Source of the DNA: Gammaproteobacteria bacterium
GTDB lineage: Bacteria; Pseudomonadota; Gammaproteobacteria; JAUZRS01
Direction: 5' to 3'
Assembly: GCA_030949385.1 (NCBI GenBank)
Contig: JAUZSP010000008.1
Coordinates: 124,001 to 188,000, forward strand
DNA length: 64,000 bases
The notes under the pieces were generated by a model that saw only the letters and a list, made by a program, of their open reading frames with translations, was not told the origin of the DNA and did not search any database. Shown one piece after another: positions 47,001 to 56,553 of this stretch (positions are counted from its first letter, which is position 1; each line of letters begins with the position of its first letter). Made by a program: the position numbers and the translations under genes.

Positions 47001-47894
47001 ATGAGTGCAACCACGCTGGAGTTGTTTTTTATTGATGGCCAGCCGGAAGGCATGTTGACGGCGGAAGTATTTGGCTGGACAGGACATATTTTGGTAACAC
47101 CAAGAACCCGATTGCCAGCGGCTTTGAAACGAAAAGAGAGTGGTTACACGGGCGTTTATATCTTGCTTGGGGAGCAGGGCGAGCAGCCATTGGCTTACAT
47201 TGGCGAGGGTGAAAACATTGCCAACCGCATCAAGAGTCACGATGCGCAAAAAGATTGGTGGACAAAAGCCGTTCTGATTACGTCTGCGGCAAATAATTTA
47301 CATAAAGCCCATGTCCAATATCTGGAGTCGAGTTTGGTAAAACAGGCGACTAAGGCGGCAAATATGGCATTAGAAAATGGTACAACGCCTTCTTTGCCCG
47401 GTCTTTCTGAAGCAGCACAAGCGAATATGGAGGCGTTTATTAAGCAGTTGTTAATGGTGTTGCCTGCGCTGCGAGTGGACCTGTTTCGAAATAATGTCAA
47501 AGCAAATTTGCCGCAGGAAAACGCGGTACTGCAACCTGAAAAAGAGATTCCAATTTTTGAACTAACTTTGAAAAAAGAAGGTATAACAGCCACAGCCATT
47601 TTGAATGGCAGTGACTTTATTGTGCAAAAAGGTTCATTGGCGAAAGGGACGTATACGGGGGGGCGTAGTGTGAAAGCGCATTATTGGAAACAGTACGACA
47701 AGCTGGTTGAGCAAGGTATTTTGAGGGATCAGGGAAAGCATAAGGTCTTTACTCAGGATTACGCTTTTTCGAGTACCAGTGCGGCGGGTGCGGTGTGCAA
47801 TGGTCGCTCTACAGCCGGGCCTACTGCATGGAAAGTGCAGGGCACAGGGCAAACTTATAAAGAGTGGGAAGCTGCTCTTCTGGCTGAAACCTAA
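47001..47894 (+). CDS. GIY-YIG nuclease family protein with DUF4357
   Basis: The 297-residue product has a GIY-YIG core near residues 50-80 (GVYILLGEQ and LAYIGEGENIANRIKSH), then a helical stretch (HVQYLESSLVKQATKAANMA), and a C-terminal DUF4357 (TATAILNGSDFIVQKGSLA, VKAHYWKQYDKLVEQGILRD). This combination is known in bacteria, often in restriction or defence neighbourhoods, but no such partner is seen here. Inserted between the perM group and wrbA; probably acquired. Confidence 0.9.
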   Translation: MSATTLELFFIDGQPEGMLTAEVFGWTGHILVTPRTRLPAALKRKESGYTGVYILLGEQGEQPLAYIGEGENIANRIKSHDAQKDWWTKAVLITSAANNLHKAHVQYLESSLVKQATKAANMALENGTTPSLPGLSEAAQANMEAFIKQLLMVLPALRVDLFRNNVKANLPQENAVLQPEKEIPIFELTLKKEGITATAILNGSDFIVQKGSLAKGTYTGGRSVKAHYWKQYDKLVEQGILRDQGKHKVFTQDYAFSSTSAAGAVCNGRSTAGPTAWKVQGTGQTYKEWEAALLAET

Positions 47895-47925
47895 AGATCC
47901 AGTATTGAATATTCAGTGATGGAAA

Positions 47926-47951
47926 TAGGGCGGAAAATTTTCCGTCCCTAC
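47926..47951. repeat. 26-nt palindromic repeat, copy 1
   Basis: TAGGGCGGAAAA / TTTTCCGTCCCTA is a near-perfect palindrome between convergent genes. A variant with the same 26-nt layout is at 53670-53695. Confidence 0.6.
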
Positions 47952-47962
47952 GTTTATCTAAA

Positions 47963-48918
<956 letters not shown>

Positions 48919-49021
48919 TTTTCTCGCTTGAGTGGGGGTTTGCTTGACCTTCTCTAGTGCTGGATGATAGTTTCAAGCGAACATTTGCAGATGAGTAAGG
49001 GAAGAGAGAATACTTGATCGT

Positions 49022-49300
49022 ATGAATTTGGGAAAGCGCGCAGTGTGGTTTCTGTTGCTCGGAGTACTTTCGGCGTGCGCCGGAGTTCCGATTCAGGAGA
49101 TGAGTGACGCACGCCAAGCGATTTATTCGGCGCGCATGGCTTTGGAGCAAGAGCCAGAGAGTGCTGCGATTCAAGATGCAGAGGCGTTATTGAAAAAAGC
49201 CGAGCAGCGTCTGCGAGCCGGTGAATATAGTCTGGCTCGGCAGATGGCCGCTGAGGCAAAAATGATGGCCATTCGTGCTCGTCAGATTCAAATGCCTTGA
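49022..49300 (+). CDS. DUF4398 domain lipoprotein
   Basis: The 92-residue product has a lipoprotein signal (WFLLLGVLSAC) followed by GVPIQEMSDARQAIYSARMA and two amphipathic helices with KAEQRLRAGEYSLARQMAAE, the DUF4398 pattern. Envelope protein of unknown role. It is divergent from arsC and followed by a terminator. Confidence 0.85.
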   Translation: MNLGKRAVWFLLLGVLSACAGVPIQEMSDARQAIYSARMALEQEPESAAIQDAEALLKKAEQRLRAGEYSLARQMAAEAKMMAIRARQIQMP

Positions 49301-49331
49301 TTCGGTTTAGTGGTTTCTGGCTCCGTTTATT

Positions 49332-49353
49332 AAGCGCCGTAGGGCGCTTTTTC
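49332..49353 (+). terminator. Rho-independent terminator
   Basis: AAGCGCC-GTA-GGGCGCTT followed by TTTCT, 30 bases after the DUF4398 gene stop. Confidence 0.85.
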
Positions 49354-49441
49354 TATGTCCGATTGAACTTCAAAATGGAACGGCTTTCTGAGACTGGGGT
49401 TTTAGTTGAGCCTGTTATGTCATTAATGATGGAGAAAAAAT

Positions 49442-49948
49442 ATGAAGATTAATCGTTTATTGGTGGCGCTGGTGCTGCTGTTGGGAGTGGGAACTGCATC
49501 GGCAGTGGATTGGGAATTGACCAAGATGGACGGTAAAACAGCCAATTTAACCGATTATCACGGCCAGTGGGTGATCGTTAATTTTTGGGCCACGTGGTGT
49601 CCGCCTTGCCGAGAAGAGATTCCTGAGCTGATTCACTTTCATGATGAACAGAAAGGCAAAGCAGTGGTGCTCGGCATCGACTTTGAAGAGTTGGAAGCGG
49701 GGGTGCTGGAAGAGTTTGTCGATGAATACATGATGAGTTACCCCATTTTTACCTTGAAGCCGAGCAACATGACCCCCTTGGGTTCGGTGCCCGGTTTACC
49801 CACCACCTACATGATTGCGCCGACGGGCGAAGTGGTAGCACGACAAGTGGGCATGGTCTCAGAAGAGATGCTGATTTCGTTTATGCAAAGCTGGGAAGAA
49901 GAAAACAAGGTGACGACAGAGTCAAAAGTCGAAACTCAAAAACCGTAA
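49442..49948 (+). CDS. TlpA-like thioredoxin-fold protein
   Basis: The 168-residue product has a signal peptide (VALVLLLGVGTASA) and a TlpA/ResA-type thioredoxin fold with the redox motif WATWCPPCREEIPEL at about residues 50-65 and the cis-Pro segment VPGLPTTYMI. It is periplasmic, probably reducing disulfides, for example in apocytochromes c, which are abundant in this region. That role is inferred. The C-terminus has a short charged tail. Confidence 0.9.
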   Translation: MKINRLLVALVLLLGVGTASAVDWELTKMDGKTANLTDYHGQWVIVNFWATWCPPCREEIPELIHFHDEQKGKAVVLGIDFEELEAGVLEEFVDEYMMSYPIFTLKPSNMTPLGSVPGLPTTYMIAPTGEVVARQVGMVSEEMLISFMQSWEEENKVTTESKVETQKP

Positions 49949-49979
49949 TCGTTGGTCAAGTGGTGAGGAGCGTGCTGGC

Positions 49980-51755
49980 ATGGTGGCTTTAGCAAAACAA
50001 GGCAAACTCACGTTGCAGTGGGCTTTGGATGAGTTGTTGAGCGACGGTCTGCTCAGTGAGGATAACGTCGGCCTGCTGGCGGTTTTGGGGCAGACGGACA
50101 ATCAAAAGCAGCAGGTGTTAATCACCATTGCCGAGCGTAATTTGCCCAATCACAAGGAGTCAAAAAAAACCCTCTTTTTGGAGTTTTTAATCGAGTGGTT
50201 GGCGCTTAAAGTGGCGCTGCCGTATTACCGCATTGATCCATTGAAGATTGATGTGGCGGCGGTGACGGCGGTGGTTTCGTATGCGTATGCGAAGCGCTTT
50301 AATGTCTTGCCGGTGGAAGTGACGTCCAGTGAGGTGACCTTTGCCACTGCTGAGCCGTTTGTAAACGAGTGGCAGCATGAGATGGAGCACATTTTACGCA
50401 AGCAGATTGTGCTGGTGGTGGCCAACCCTCGGGACATCGAACGTTATCTGCTGGAATTTTTTACCCTCTCGCGCTCCATTTCTGGGGCGGCCAAAGATCG
50501 CAGTCACATCAGCTCCAATGGCGGGGTGCAAAATTTAGAGCAGTTGATGGATCTGGGGCAGAAATCGGCTCTGGATGCCAACGATCAACATGTGGTTAAC
50601 ATTGTTGATTGGTTGTTGCAGTACGCCTTTGAACAGCGCGCCAGTGATATTCATCTGGAGCCGCGCCGTGAGCAGGCCAATGTGCGCTTTCGTATTGATG
50701 GCATGTTGCATCAGGTCTATGAAATTCCCTCGGCGGTGATGGCAGCGGTCACCAGCCGCATTAAAATTTTGGGGCGTATGGATGTGGCGGAAAAACGCCG
50801 TCCACAAGACGGTCGGCTTAAAACTCGTACCCCAGAAGGCAAAGAGATTGAGCTGCGCCTCTCTACCATGCCATCGGCTTTTGGGGAAAAGTTGGTGATG
50901 CGAATTTTTGATCCCGATGTGCTGTTAAAAAACAGCACGGAACTGGGCTTTAACAAGCAAGAGAGTGATATTTGGCAAAAGTTGATCCACCAACCCAATG
51001 GCATTGTGTTGGTCACTGGCCCCACTGGCTCGGGGAAAACCACCACGCTTTATTCCAGTTTGCGTCAATTGGCCACTCAAGAGGTGAATCTTTGCACCAT
51101 TGAAGACCCCATTGAGTTGGTGGAGCCGAGTTTTAACCAGATGCAGGTGCAGCACAACATTGAGCTGGATTTTGCCGCTGGGGTGCGCACCCTGCTGCGC
51201 CAAGATCCCGATATTATTATGATCGGTGAAATTCGAGATCTGGAGACCGCCGAGATGGCCACGCAAGCGGCTTTGACGGGGCATCTGGTGCTGTCCACCT
51301 TGCACACCAACGATGCACCAGCGGCGATCACACGTTTGTTGGAGTTGGGTGTGCCGCCTTATTTGATTAACTCGACTTTGCTGGGGGTGGTGGCGCAGCG
51401 TTTGGTGCGCGTGCTCTGCTCGCACTGCAAAACCACCCGCCCGCTGGAGGAGAAAGAGTGGCAGCGTCTGGTGGCTCCGTGGAAGCTGAAAGCACCGAAA
51501 GAGGTGTATGAGCCAGTGGGCTGTTTGGAGTGCCGCAATACGGGCTATTTGGGCCGTTCTGGGATTTATGAGCTGTTCAAACTGAGTGCCGAGCTAAAAC
51601 AGTTGGTGCGTGCCGATGTGGACATTACGGAACTGCGTCGTCAGGCGTTGCGGCAGGGAATGCACCCGATGCGTTTGGCGGGAGCGCATAAAGTGGCTCA
51701 GGGTTTGACGACGATTGAAGAGATTTTGCGGGTGACGCCTCCGGCTTTGGGCTGA
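49980..51755 (+). CDS. GspE/PilB-type secretion ATPase
   Basis: The 591-residue product powers assembly in type II secretion or type IV pilus systems. It has an N-terminal GspE_N-like domain (YRIDPLKIDVAAVTAVVSYA, KRFNVLPVEV), Walker A GPTGSGKTTTLYSSL, the Asp-box EDPIELVEPSFNQMQV, Walker B IIMIGEIRDLETAE, a His box TGHLVLSTLHTND and a tetracysteine zinc site CSHCKTT...CLECRNTGYLGR. No other secretion or pilin genes are near, so the partner machine cannot be named; MshE-like or PilB-like function are both possible. Confidence 0.9.
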   Translation: MVALAKQGKLTLQWALDELLSDGLLSEDNVGLLAVLGQTDNQKQQVLITIAERNLPNHKESKKTLFLEFLIEWLALKVALPYYRIDPLKIDVAAVTAVVSYAYAKRFNVLPVEVTSSEVTFATAEPFVNEWQHEMEHILRKQIVLVVANPRDIERYLLEFFTLSRSISGAAKDRSHISSNGGVQNLEQLMDLGQKSALDANDQHVVNIVDWLLQYAFEQRASDIHLEPRREQANVRFRIDGMLHQVYEIPSAVMAAVTSRIKILGRMDVAEKRRPQDGRLKTRTPEGKEIELRLSTMPSAFGEKLVMRIFDPDVLLKNSTELGFNKQESDIWQKLIHQPNGIVLVTGPTGSGKTTTLYSSLRQLATQEVNLCTIEDPIELVEPSFNQMQVQHNIELDFAAGVRTLLRQDPDIIMIGEIRDLETAEMATQAALTGHLVLSTLHTNDAPAAITRLLELGVPPYLINSTLLGVVAQRLVRVLCSHCKTTRPLEEKEWQRLVAPWKLKAPKEVYEPVGCLECRNTGYLGRSGIYELFKLSAELKQLVRADVDITELRRQALRQGMHPMRLAGAHKVAQGLTTIEEILRVTPPALG

Positions 51756-51884
51756 TTTTATGAGAAAGTGTATTCTTGGTGATTAAAGTCTATATTGAAT
51801 GTGTATATATGCTTATAAGATTTTTGTCAGAAAGGTTCGAGTAGATTAGCACCCTCTTATTAACGGTATTTAAGGATAAATATT

Positions 51885-52274
51885 TTGTTTAAAATCATGT
51901 TGTTACCATTTTTTTGTGTGATATTGGGGGCAGGTGTCGTGCATGCTGAAGCAAGTGGGCGTGCTGAAACGCGTTCTTTGAGTACAATGCCCTATTATGA
52001 TGGCAGTATGGATCAAGTGGTCAGTCAAAAGTGGGTTGCTATTGATGGGCATGATGTTTTCGAGGTGGAGTTGATGGCGACTCTACAGAAGAATGATTCG
52101 ATGTTCAGTCAGATTCAACCTGTTGCTGATGACCATATAGATGATGCGGTGGATAACAGTTTGAGAGTTTTTTATAGAGATGAAGCTTTAGAACAGACTT
52201 TGGTTATTGCTTTGGAGAGTTATGATAAAAAGGTTGAAGTGACCAAATATCATTTTCCCAGTGTGGCGCAGTAG
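51885..52274 (+). CDS. Hypothetical exported protein
   Basis: A TTG start at 51885 has AAGGA about eight bases upstream; ATG 51897 is possible. The 129-residue product has a signal peptide (FFCVILGAGVVHA) and an acidic mature part (VDDAVDN-like stretches, RVFYRDEALEQTLVIAL). No family recognised. It is followed at once by the second MITE copy. Confidence 0.6.
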   Translation: MFKIMLLPFFCVILGAGVVHAEASGRAETRSLSTMPYYDGSMDQVVSQKWVAIDGHDVFEVELMATLQKNDSMFSQIQPVADDHIDDAVDNSLRVFYRDEALEQTLVIALESYDKKVEVTKYHFPSVAQ

Positions 52275-52297
52275 TTGGGGTTATCTGTAGGATGTTA

Positions 52298-52450
52298 GTA
52301 ACTACTCAGCCCACGTTAGACAACGTAACAAATTGATAATAAACAATATTTTTTAAAAATGGTGAAAAATGTTGTTTGTTGGTCAAAAACACACCAATAC
52401 AGGTGTGTTTTTTTATTAAAAATCAATAAGTTATATGGCTGAGTAGTTAC
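52298..52450. mobile_element. MITE copy 2 (153 bp)
   Basis: Same terminal repeats as copy 1 (GTAACTACTCAGCC / GGCTGAGTAGTTAC) and over 80 percent alike inside by eye. An inner hairpin ACACACC / GGTGTGT followed by TTTTTT resembles a terminator. No target duplication is seen: the left flank is GGATGTTA and the right flank is the cytochrome fragment, so one side was probably rearranged. Confidence 0.88.
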
Positions 52451-52847
52451 TTTAGATGTTTTATTACTTCCATCTGCTGTTTTACAAGCAGGTGTTTGGG
52501 AGGGAGTCAGTACAGAGAGTGCTCAGATTTTGGCTTTAAAGCCTAATATGGTGAATGGGCTTAAATTATATGACTGATGTTACGCACTGAACAAGAACCG
52601 GTGTCCCGACCCTAAAGGTTATTCAGGTGAGGTAAGACCATCCACCACAAAACTCAAACAACACGACCTGATTTTCCCTCTTCAATGGAAGAGAGGTTCT
52701 GGGTTAGGGGAGGTTTATTTTTCGCACGTCATTCCCGCCTTCGCGGGAATGACGTGGGCTGAGATTCTCTTGGTTTCTCACTCACTGCGTAACATCAGTT
52801 ATATGAAAAAAATTGTGGTGTGAGTCGCATGAAGTGCAAGGAGCAGA
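52451..52847 (+). pseudogene. 5' fragment of a dihaem cytochrome c gene, interrupted
   Basis: The segment 52453-52572 copies the 5' part of the cytochrome gene at 54044 (LLPSAVLQAGVWEGVSTES and LALKPN regions) with few changes. The copy is broken by an element at 52573-52799, then resumes with TATGAAAAAAATTGTG at 52802, and degenerates within the first haem site. It has no start codon because the MITE replaced it. Confidence 0.85.
52573..52799. mobile_element. Second MITE-type element (227 bp) inside the cytochrome fragment
   Basis: The ends ACTGATGTTACGCA and TGCGTAACATCAGT are perfect 14-bp inverted repeats, and TATATG is directly repeated at 52567-52572 and 52800-52805. It contains no gene and holds a REP-like palindrome (ATTCCCGCC-TTCG-CGGGAAT) near 52730. 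The family of the parent transposon is unknown. Confidence 0.8.
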
Positions 52848-52972
52848 GGATAAACGGATAGGGAGATAAAACAGTGGACTGGAACTGCCCGTTGTCAGGA
52901 ATAAAAGGATGGATTATTTTTGATATTTGATGAGCTTGCTTCTCATCACAGGAATTGAAAAGGAAAACAGTT

Positions 52973-53608
52973 ATGAAAATTGGTGTAACAGATGACCATG
53001 AAATGTTCAGCGACTCATTGAGCCTCACCTTTCACTGCCTTTTAGAAGGCAGTGAAGTATCCAGCTTTTACGACCCTGAGGTGTTCCTCAACTCCATTGA
53101 TCAAGGCAGCCGTTTCGATCTGCTGCTCATTGATATGAACATGCCCAAAATGGACGGCCTAAGCCTGTTGCAAGCCTTGCAGGCACGTCATATTGAAACC
53201 CCCGTCGTCATTCTCTCGGCGACGGATAACATCGAGATCATTCGTAAGGTCTGGGATCAAGGCGCAGCGGCTTTTATCTCCAAAACCGGCGGTTGCAGAA
53301 CGTTGGTCGAAATCCTAAAACGGATTTTAGAAGGCGAACGCTATTTATCAGAGCCGATCAAACAACTGAAAAAATGCTCAGGTACAGAAGAGGATCAAAA
53401 AATCCTCCAGCACTTAGGCATCACCAAAAAACAGTTGTCAGTACTAAAACTGATTGTGAAAGGCCACACCAATCAGCAAGTGGCCTCGGTAATGAACGTC
53501 AGTGAACACACGATTAAATCCCATGTCAGCGCCATTTATCGTACTGTTGGGGTACCTAATCGCAGCAGCTGCATTGCTCATGTTAGAACGATGGGGTTGG
53601 GCTTTTAA
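52973..53608 (+). CDS. NarL/LuxR-family response regulator
   Basis: The start at 52973 has AAGGAAAACAG upstream. The 211-residue product has a receiver domain (GVTDDHEMFSDSLSL, phospho-acceptor in LLIDMNMPKMDG, SKTGGCRTL) and a LuxR-type helix-turn-helix: KLIVKGHTNQQVASVMNVSE followed by HTIKSHVSAIYRTV. The partner kinase is not in the window. It may control the neighbouring cytochrome genes, but this is only inferred from proximity. Confidence 0.92.
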   Translation: MKIGVTDDHEMFSDSLSLTFHCLLEGSEVSSFYDPEVFLNSIDQGSRFDLLLIDMNMPKMDGLSLLQALQARHIETPVVILSATDNIEIIRKVWDQGAAAFISKTGGCRTLVEILKRILEGERYLSEPIKQLKKCSGTEEDQKILQHLGITKKQLSVLKLIVKGHTNQQVASVMNVSEHTIKSHVSAIYRTVGVPNRSSCIAHVRTMGLGF

Positions 53609-54043
53609 AGCCAAAACCCGATCCCTTTATCCCGTTCGGGGTACTCACACTCCTTTCAGACCTCCATATTAGGGCAGAAAATATTCTGCCCCTACATCCT
53701 AAACCTAAAAAAAACCTCCAATAAAGCCATAAAAATTCCAGAATTCATCCTAATATGCCATTTTTCCAGCTTAACTGCACAAAAAAGTTCAAAAATTCAT
53801 ACTTTAGCATGAGGTTTTTTATTTTTAGTCGGCGTAGAATTTTGTGATCCATACCACTAAAAAAAGTGTGGTGGTCAAGTAAATCTGGTCAAAGATTAGG
53901 AGCTAATTCTAAAGTTGTTGCTACATCTTCCTGTAGGCTTCCCGCTTTTTCTCCGGACAAGAGATGCAACGTTAAGAAGGCTTTTGTTATGTTTTGCCAC
54001 GGATTTTAGGTGTTATATTTTTCATGATAATAAGGTGTATCAA
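53609..54043. other. Intergenic region, no gene seen
   Basis: Contains a 26-nt palindrome (53670-53695) and AT-rich sequence with several A/T runs near 53700-53830. No riboswitch or RNA gene was recognised. Confidence 0.5.
53670..53695. repeat. 26-nt palindromic repeat, copy 2
   Basis: GGGCAGAA-AATA-TTCTGCCC inside TAGGGC...CCCTAC, the same layout as 47926-47951. Confidence 0.6.
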
Positions 54044-54778
54044 ATGCGCGTGGTGACATTCAGAGAAATGGTTAGAGTATTTTTAGGTGTTTTATTACTT
54101 CAATCTGCTGTGTTACAAGCGGGTGTTTGGGAGGGAGTCAGTACAGAGAGTGCTCGGATTTTGGCTTTAAAGCCTAATCTGGAGAATGGGCTTAAATTGT
54201 ATGAAAAAAATTGTGTTATGTGCCATGAGGTGGAGGGGTGGGGATCCATCTATGGTGGTGATTTTCCTCAGTTGGCGGGTCAGCATCAATCCGTATTAGT
54301 GAAGCAGCTGCTGGATATGAGGGATGGAAAAAGAGTCAATCTGCCTATGATGGAGGAGGTGTTTTCAAAGAAGGTGCTTCAGTCGCCACAAGACTTTGCA
54401 GATGTAGCGGCTTACGTTTCAGCCCTTCCCATGACAACCGAAAATGGTAAGGGTAAAGATGAGGATGTGATGCGTGGGGGAGAAATCTATAAAAAAACCT
54501 GTATGGCTTGTCATGGCAAACATGCGGAAGGGAATGCTAAGGCAGTGGTTCCTCTTTTGAAATCTCAGCATTATGGTTATATGCTCACACAATTTATGGC
54601 GATTAAAGCAGGACATCGGGGTAATTCAGATCCTGCTATGACGGCGGTGATTCAAAATTTGAGTGATGAAGATGCACGCGGGGTACTGGATTATATTTCT
54701 CGGATTAAGCCAGCTAAGAGTAAACGAGCAGCGGAGTGGAATTTCTCCAGTGTGATGGATCAGTTTAAAGCTCATTAA
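54044..54778 (+). CDS. Dihaem cytochrome c (c4-like), paralogue 1
   Basis: The start at 54044 has AAGG upstream. The 244-residue product has a signal peptide (LLLQSAVLQA) and two haem sites, NCVMCHEVEGWG and TCMACHGKHAEG, each in a similar helical domain with Met candidates (MMEEVFSKK, MTAVIQNLSDEDARG). Tandem c4-type cytochromes are periplasmic electron carriers to terminal oxidases. It is closely related to the gene at 55358 and to the broken copy at 52451. A terminator follows. Confidence 0.9.
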   Translation: MRVVTFREMVRVFLGVLLLQSAVLQAGVWEGVSTESARILALKPNLENGLKLYEKNCVMCHEVEGWGSIYGGDFPQLAGQHQSVLVKQLLDMRDGKRVNLPMMEEVFSKKVLQSPQDFADVAAYVSALPMTTENGKGKDEDVMRGGEIYKKTCMACHGKHAEGNAKAVVPLLKSQHYGYMLTQFMAIKAGHRGNSDPAMTAVIQNLSDEDARGVLDYISRIKPAKSKRAAEWNFSSVMDQFKAH

Positions 54779-54794
54779 GCCATTCGGATGAGCA

Positions 54795-54825
54795 AAAAAA
54801 GCCCTATTTTATATAGGGCTTTTTT
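54795..54825 (+). terminator. Rho-independent terminator
   Basis: AAAAAAGCCCTAT / ATAGGGCTTTTTT, 17 bases after the cytochrome stop. Confidence 0.88.
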
Positions 54826-54980
54826 ATGGGTGTTTCTTTTAAAAATCTTAAAATTTCGACTCTTTTGGGGTTTTAGATTATTTTATGGTCATTTTTTGAG
54901 CATTTGTTGCGGTATAATGTGCGCCTATTTATTAGTACTTGTTGATATTCTAACTTTCGCGTTTAATGGAGTAAAATAGG

Positions 54981-55181
54981 ATGTTCAAAACCAAGGTGGG
55001 TTTCGTGGCGCTGTTGTTGTGGTTTTCTGGAGCGGTGTTGGCGGTTGAATATGAAGGAGCGGACAGAGTGGATGCGGATGTGATTAAAGGCTGCGAAGCT
55101 GAGGGCAGTGCAGAAGGTTGGCAGGGTAAGAATTTGAAAGCGTTTGTGGAAGGGTGTATTGATGACTTTGCCAGCAGTTAA
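54981..55181 (+). CDS. Small exported protein with two cysteines
   Basis: The 66-residue product has a signal peptide (VALLLWFSGAVLA) and a mature part of about 45 residues with two cysteines (DVIKGCEAEG, FVEGCIDDF) likely to form a disulfide. Flanked by terminators, so monocistronic. No family is recognised with certainty. It lies between two cytochrome genes and may be a small partner of them. Confidence 0.72.
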   Translation: MFKTKVGFVALLLWFSGAVLAVEYEGADRVDADVIKGCEAEGSAEGWQGKNLKAFVEGCIDDFASS

Positions 55182-55208
55182 GCCGTTCGTCGATGAATAA
55201 GCATTAAG

Positions 55209-55234
55209 AATGCCCCAAAAGGGGCATTTTTTTT
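55209..55234 (+). terminator. Rho-independent terminator
   Basis: AATGCCCC-AAAA-GGGGCATT followed by a run of T, 28 bases past the small exported protein gene. Confidence 0.9.
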
Positions 55235-55357
55235 GATTGTTTGCTTATTTGTGATTTTAGATTAGATATCTTTAGGAAAGATAAGTTAATCTGATCGTAT
55301 ATTTGAACAATAAGCCGTTAGGCCGTTTTTAGCTGATTCAACGGTAAGGGAGTTGTT

Positions 55358-56077
55358 ATGCGTGGTGCAGGTGTTTTTGCAGTGTGGTTAGCGGGTTTTG
55401 TTTTGTTGAATGTTGGAGCAGTACACGCGGGTTGGGAGAACAGTTCGGCGGATGAGGTCACGTTGTTGGCGCTGAAGCCTGATGTCGATAATGGTTTTCG
55501 TTTGTATGAAAAGTACTGTTTTGAGTGTCATGAATTAGAGGGCTGGGGGTCTCCTGATGGGGAGTTTCCTGTGGTGGCCGGTCAGCATCGTTCGGTGATA
55601 TTAAAACAACTGTTGGATATGCGCAATGGTAAGCGTAAAAAATCGGAGATGGAAGAGGTCTTAGATGAAAAAGCGTTGCAGTCTCCCCAAGCTTTGGCAG
55701 ATATGGTCGCCTATGTGCAAACCTTACCGATGTCGCCGGATAACGGCTTAGGGCGAGGTTTAGATACTGAAAGGGGCGGTAAAATATATGAAAAACACTG
55801 TGCTGATTGCCATGGAAAGTACGCGGAAGGTAACTCGAAGAAGAGCTACCCTCTGCTGCGTTCCCAGCATTATCGTTATATGTTGAGGCAGTTTAAAGCG
55901 GTAAGATCAGGAGAGAGAGGTAATGGTCATCCAAAAATGGAAAAAATTGCTAAAGGGATGAGTGATGAGGATGTTTTTGCGGTGTTGGATTATGTTTCTC
56001 GCCTCAAGCCCCCGCAAGCACAGCGTTCGGCCAGCCACTATCTTTTAGAGACGCTGGGCAACATTAACAATCGTTAG
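55358..56077 (+). CDS. Dihaem cytochrome c (c4-like), paralogue 2
   Basis: The 239-residue product has a signal peptide (LAGFVLLNVGAVHA) and two haem sites, YCFECHELEGWG and HCADCHGKYAEG. It aligns along its full length with the gene at 54044, including the repeated ALADMVAYVQTLPM and SDEDVFAVLDYVSRLK. The two arose by gene duplication, in line with the third broken copy. It is a periplasmic electron carrier; the partner is unknown. Confidence 0.9.
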   Translation: MRGAGVFAVWLAGFVLLNVGAVHAGWENSSADEVTLLALKPDVDNGFRLYEKYCFECHELEGWGSPDGEFPVVAGQHRSVILKQLLDMRNGKRKKSEMEEVLDEKALQSPQALADMVAYVQTLPMSPDNGLGRGLDTERGGKIYEKHCADCHGKYAEGNSKKSYPLLRSQHYRYMLRQFKAVRSGERGNGHPKMEKIAKGMSDEDVFAVLDYVSRLKPPQAQRSASHYLLETLGNINNR

Positions 56078-56093
56078 TCAAGTTCACTGAGGC

Positions 56094-56546
56094 GTGGGTA
56101 TGAGGGTGTTATTTTTTGGGTTTGCTCTGTTGTGGAGTGGTTTCTCTTGGGCAGACGGTTATACGGCTGAAGATGGTGATGATAACCTCAGTCGTTATGA
56201 AGGTTCATCTTCGGTTATGGAGAAAACTCGTCGCGTAGAGGCCTATTTTATCGCAGAGAGTGAAATCACCACTGGAAAAAAGAGCCATGAAATGGTCTTT
56301 CATCAGGATGTGAAAGAGATTGCCTTTGTGGCGGAGCTTTACAACTACAAGGGGCAGGACATTACCCTAGACTGGTATTTTATGGGCAAACACATCAAGG
56401 AAGAGGAGTTTCATGTGGATGCAAAGCGTTTCCAAGTACTCACCTATAAACAGATGCACCCCAGTTGGATTGGCGATTGGAAAGTGGAACTGACAGATAT
56501 TCAGCAGAATGTTTTAGTGAGAAAGTACTTTTTTTATGAGCGTTGA
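56094..56546 (+). CDS. DUF2914 domain exported protein
   Basis: The 150-residue product has a signal peptide (LFFGFALLWSGFSWA) and KEIAFVAELYNYKGQDITLD, WYFMGKHIKEEEFHVD and PSWIGDWKVELTDIQQNVLV, which fit the DUF2914 pattern (WxF...G.W.V.V.d). It follows the cytochrome gene by 16 bases and is probably cotranscribed. Function unknown. Confidence 0.75.
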   Translation: MGMRVLFFGFALLWSGFSWADGYTAEDGDDNLSRYEGSSSVMEKTRRVEAYFIAESEITTGKKSHEMVFHQDVKEIAFVAELYNYKGQDITLDWYFMGKHIKEEEFHVDAKRFQVLTYKQMHPSWIGDWKVELTDIQQNVLVRKYFFYER

Positions 56547-56553
56547 GTTGTGA

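Noticed and set aside
53609-54043. Possible riboswitch or small RNA in the gap before the cytochrome gene
   Set aside because: No conserved core of a known riboswitch was recognised; only an isolated palindrome and A/T runs.
54788-54979. 63-codon hydrophobic frame after the first cytochrome gene
   Set aside because: It begins at the foot of a strong terminator hairpin, has no ribosome site and no family resemblance.
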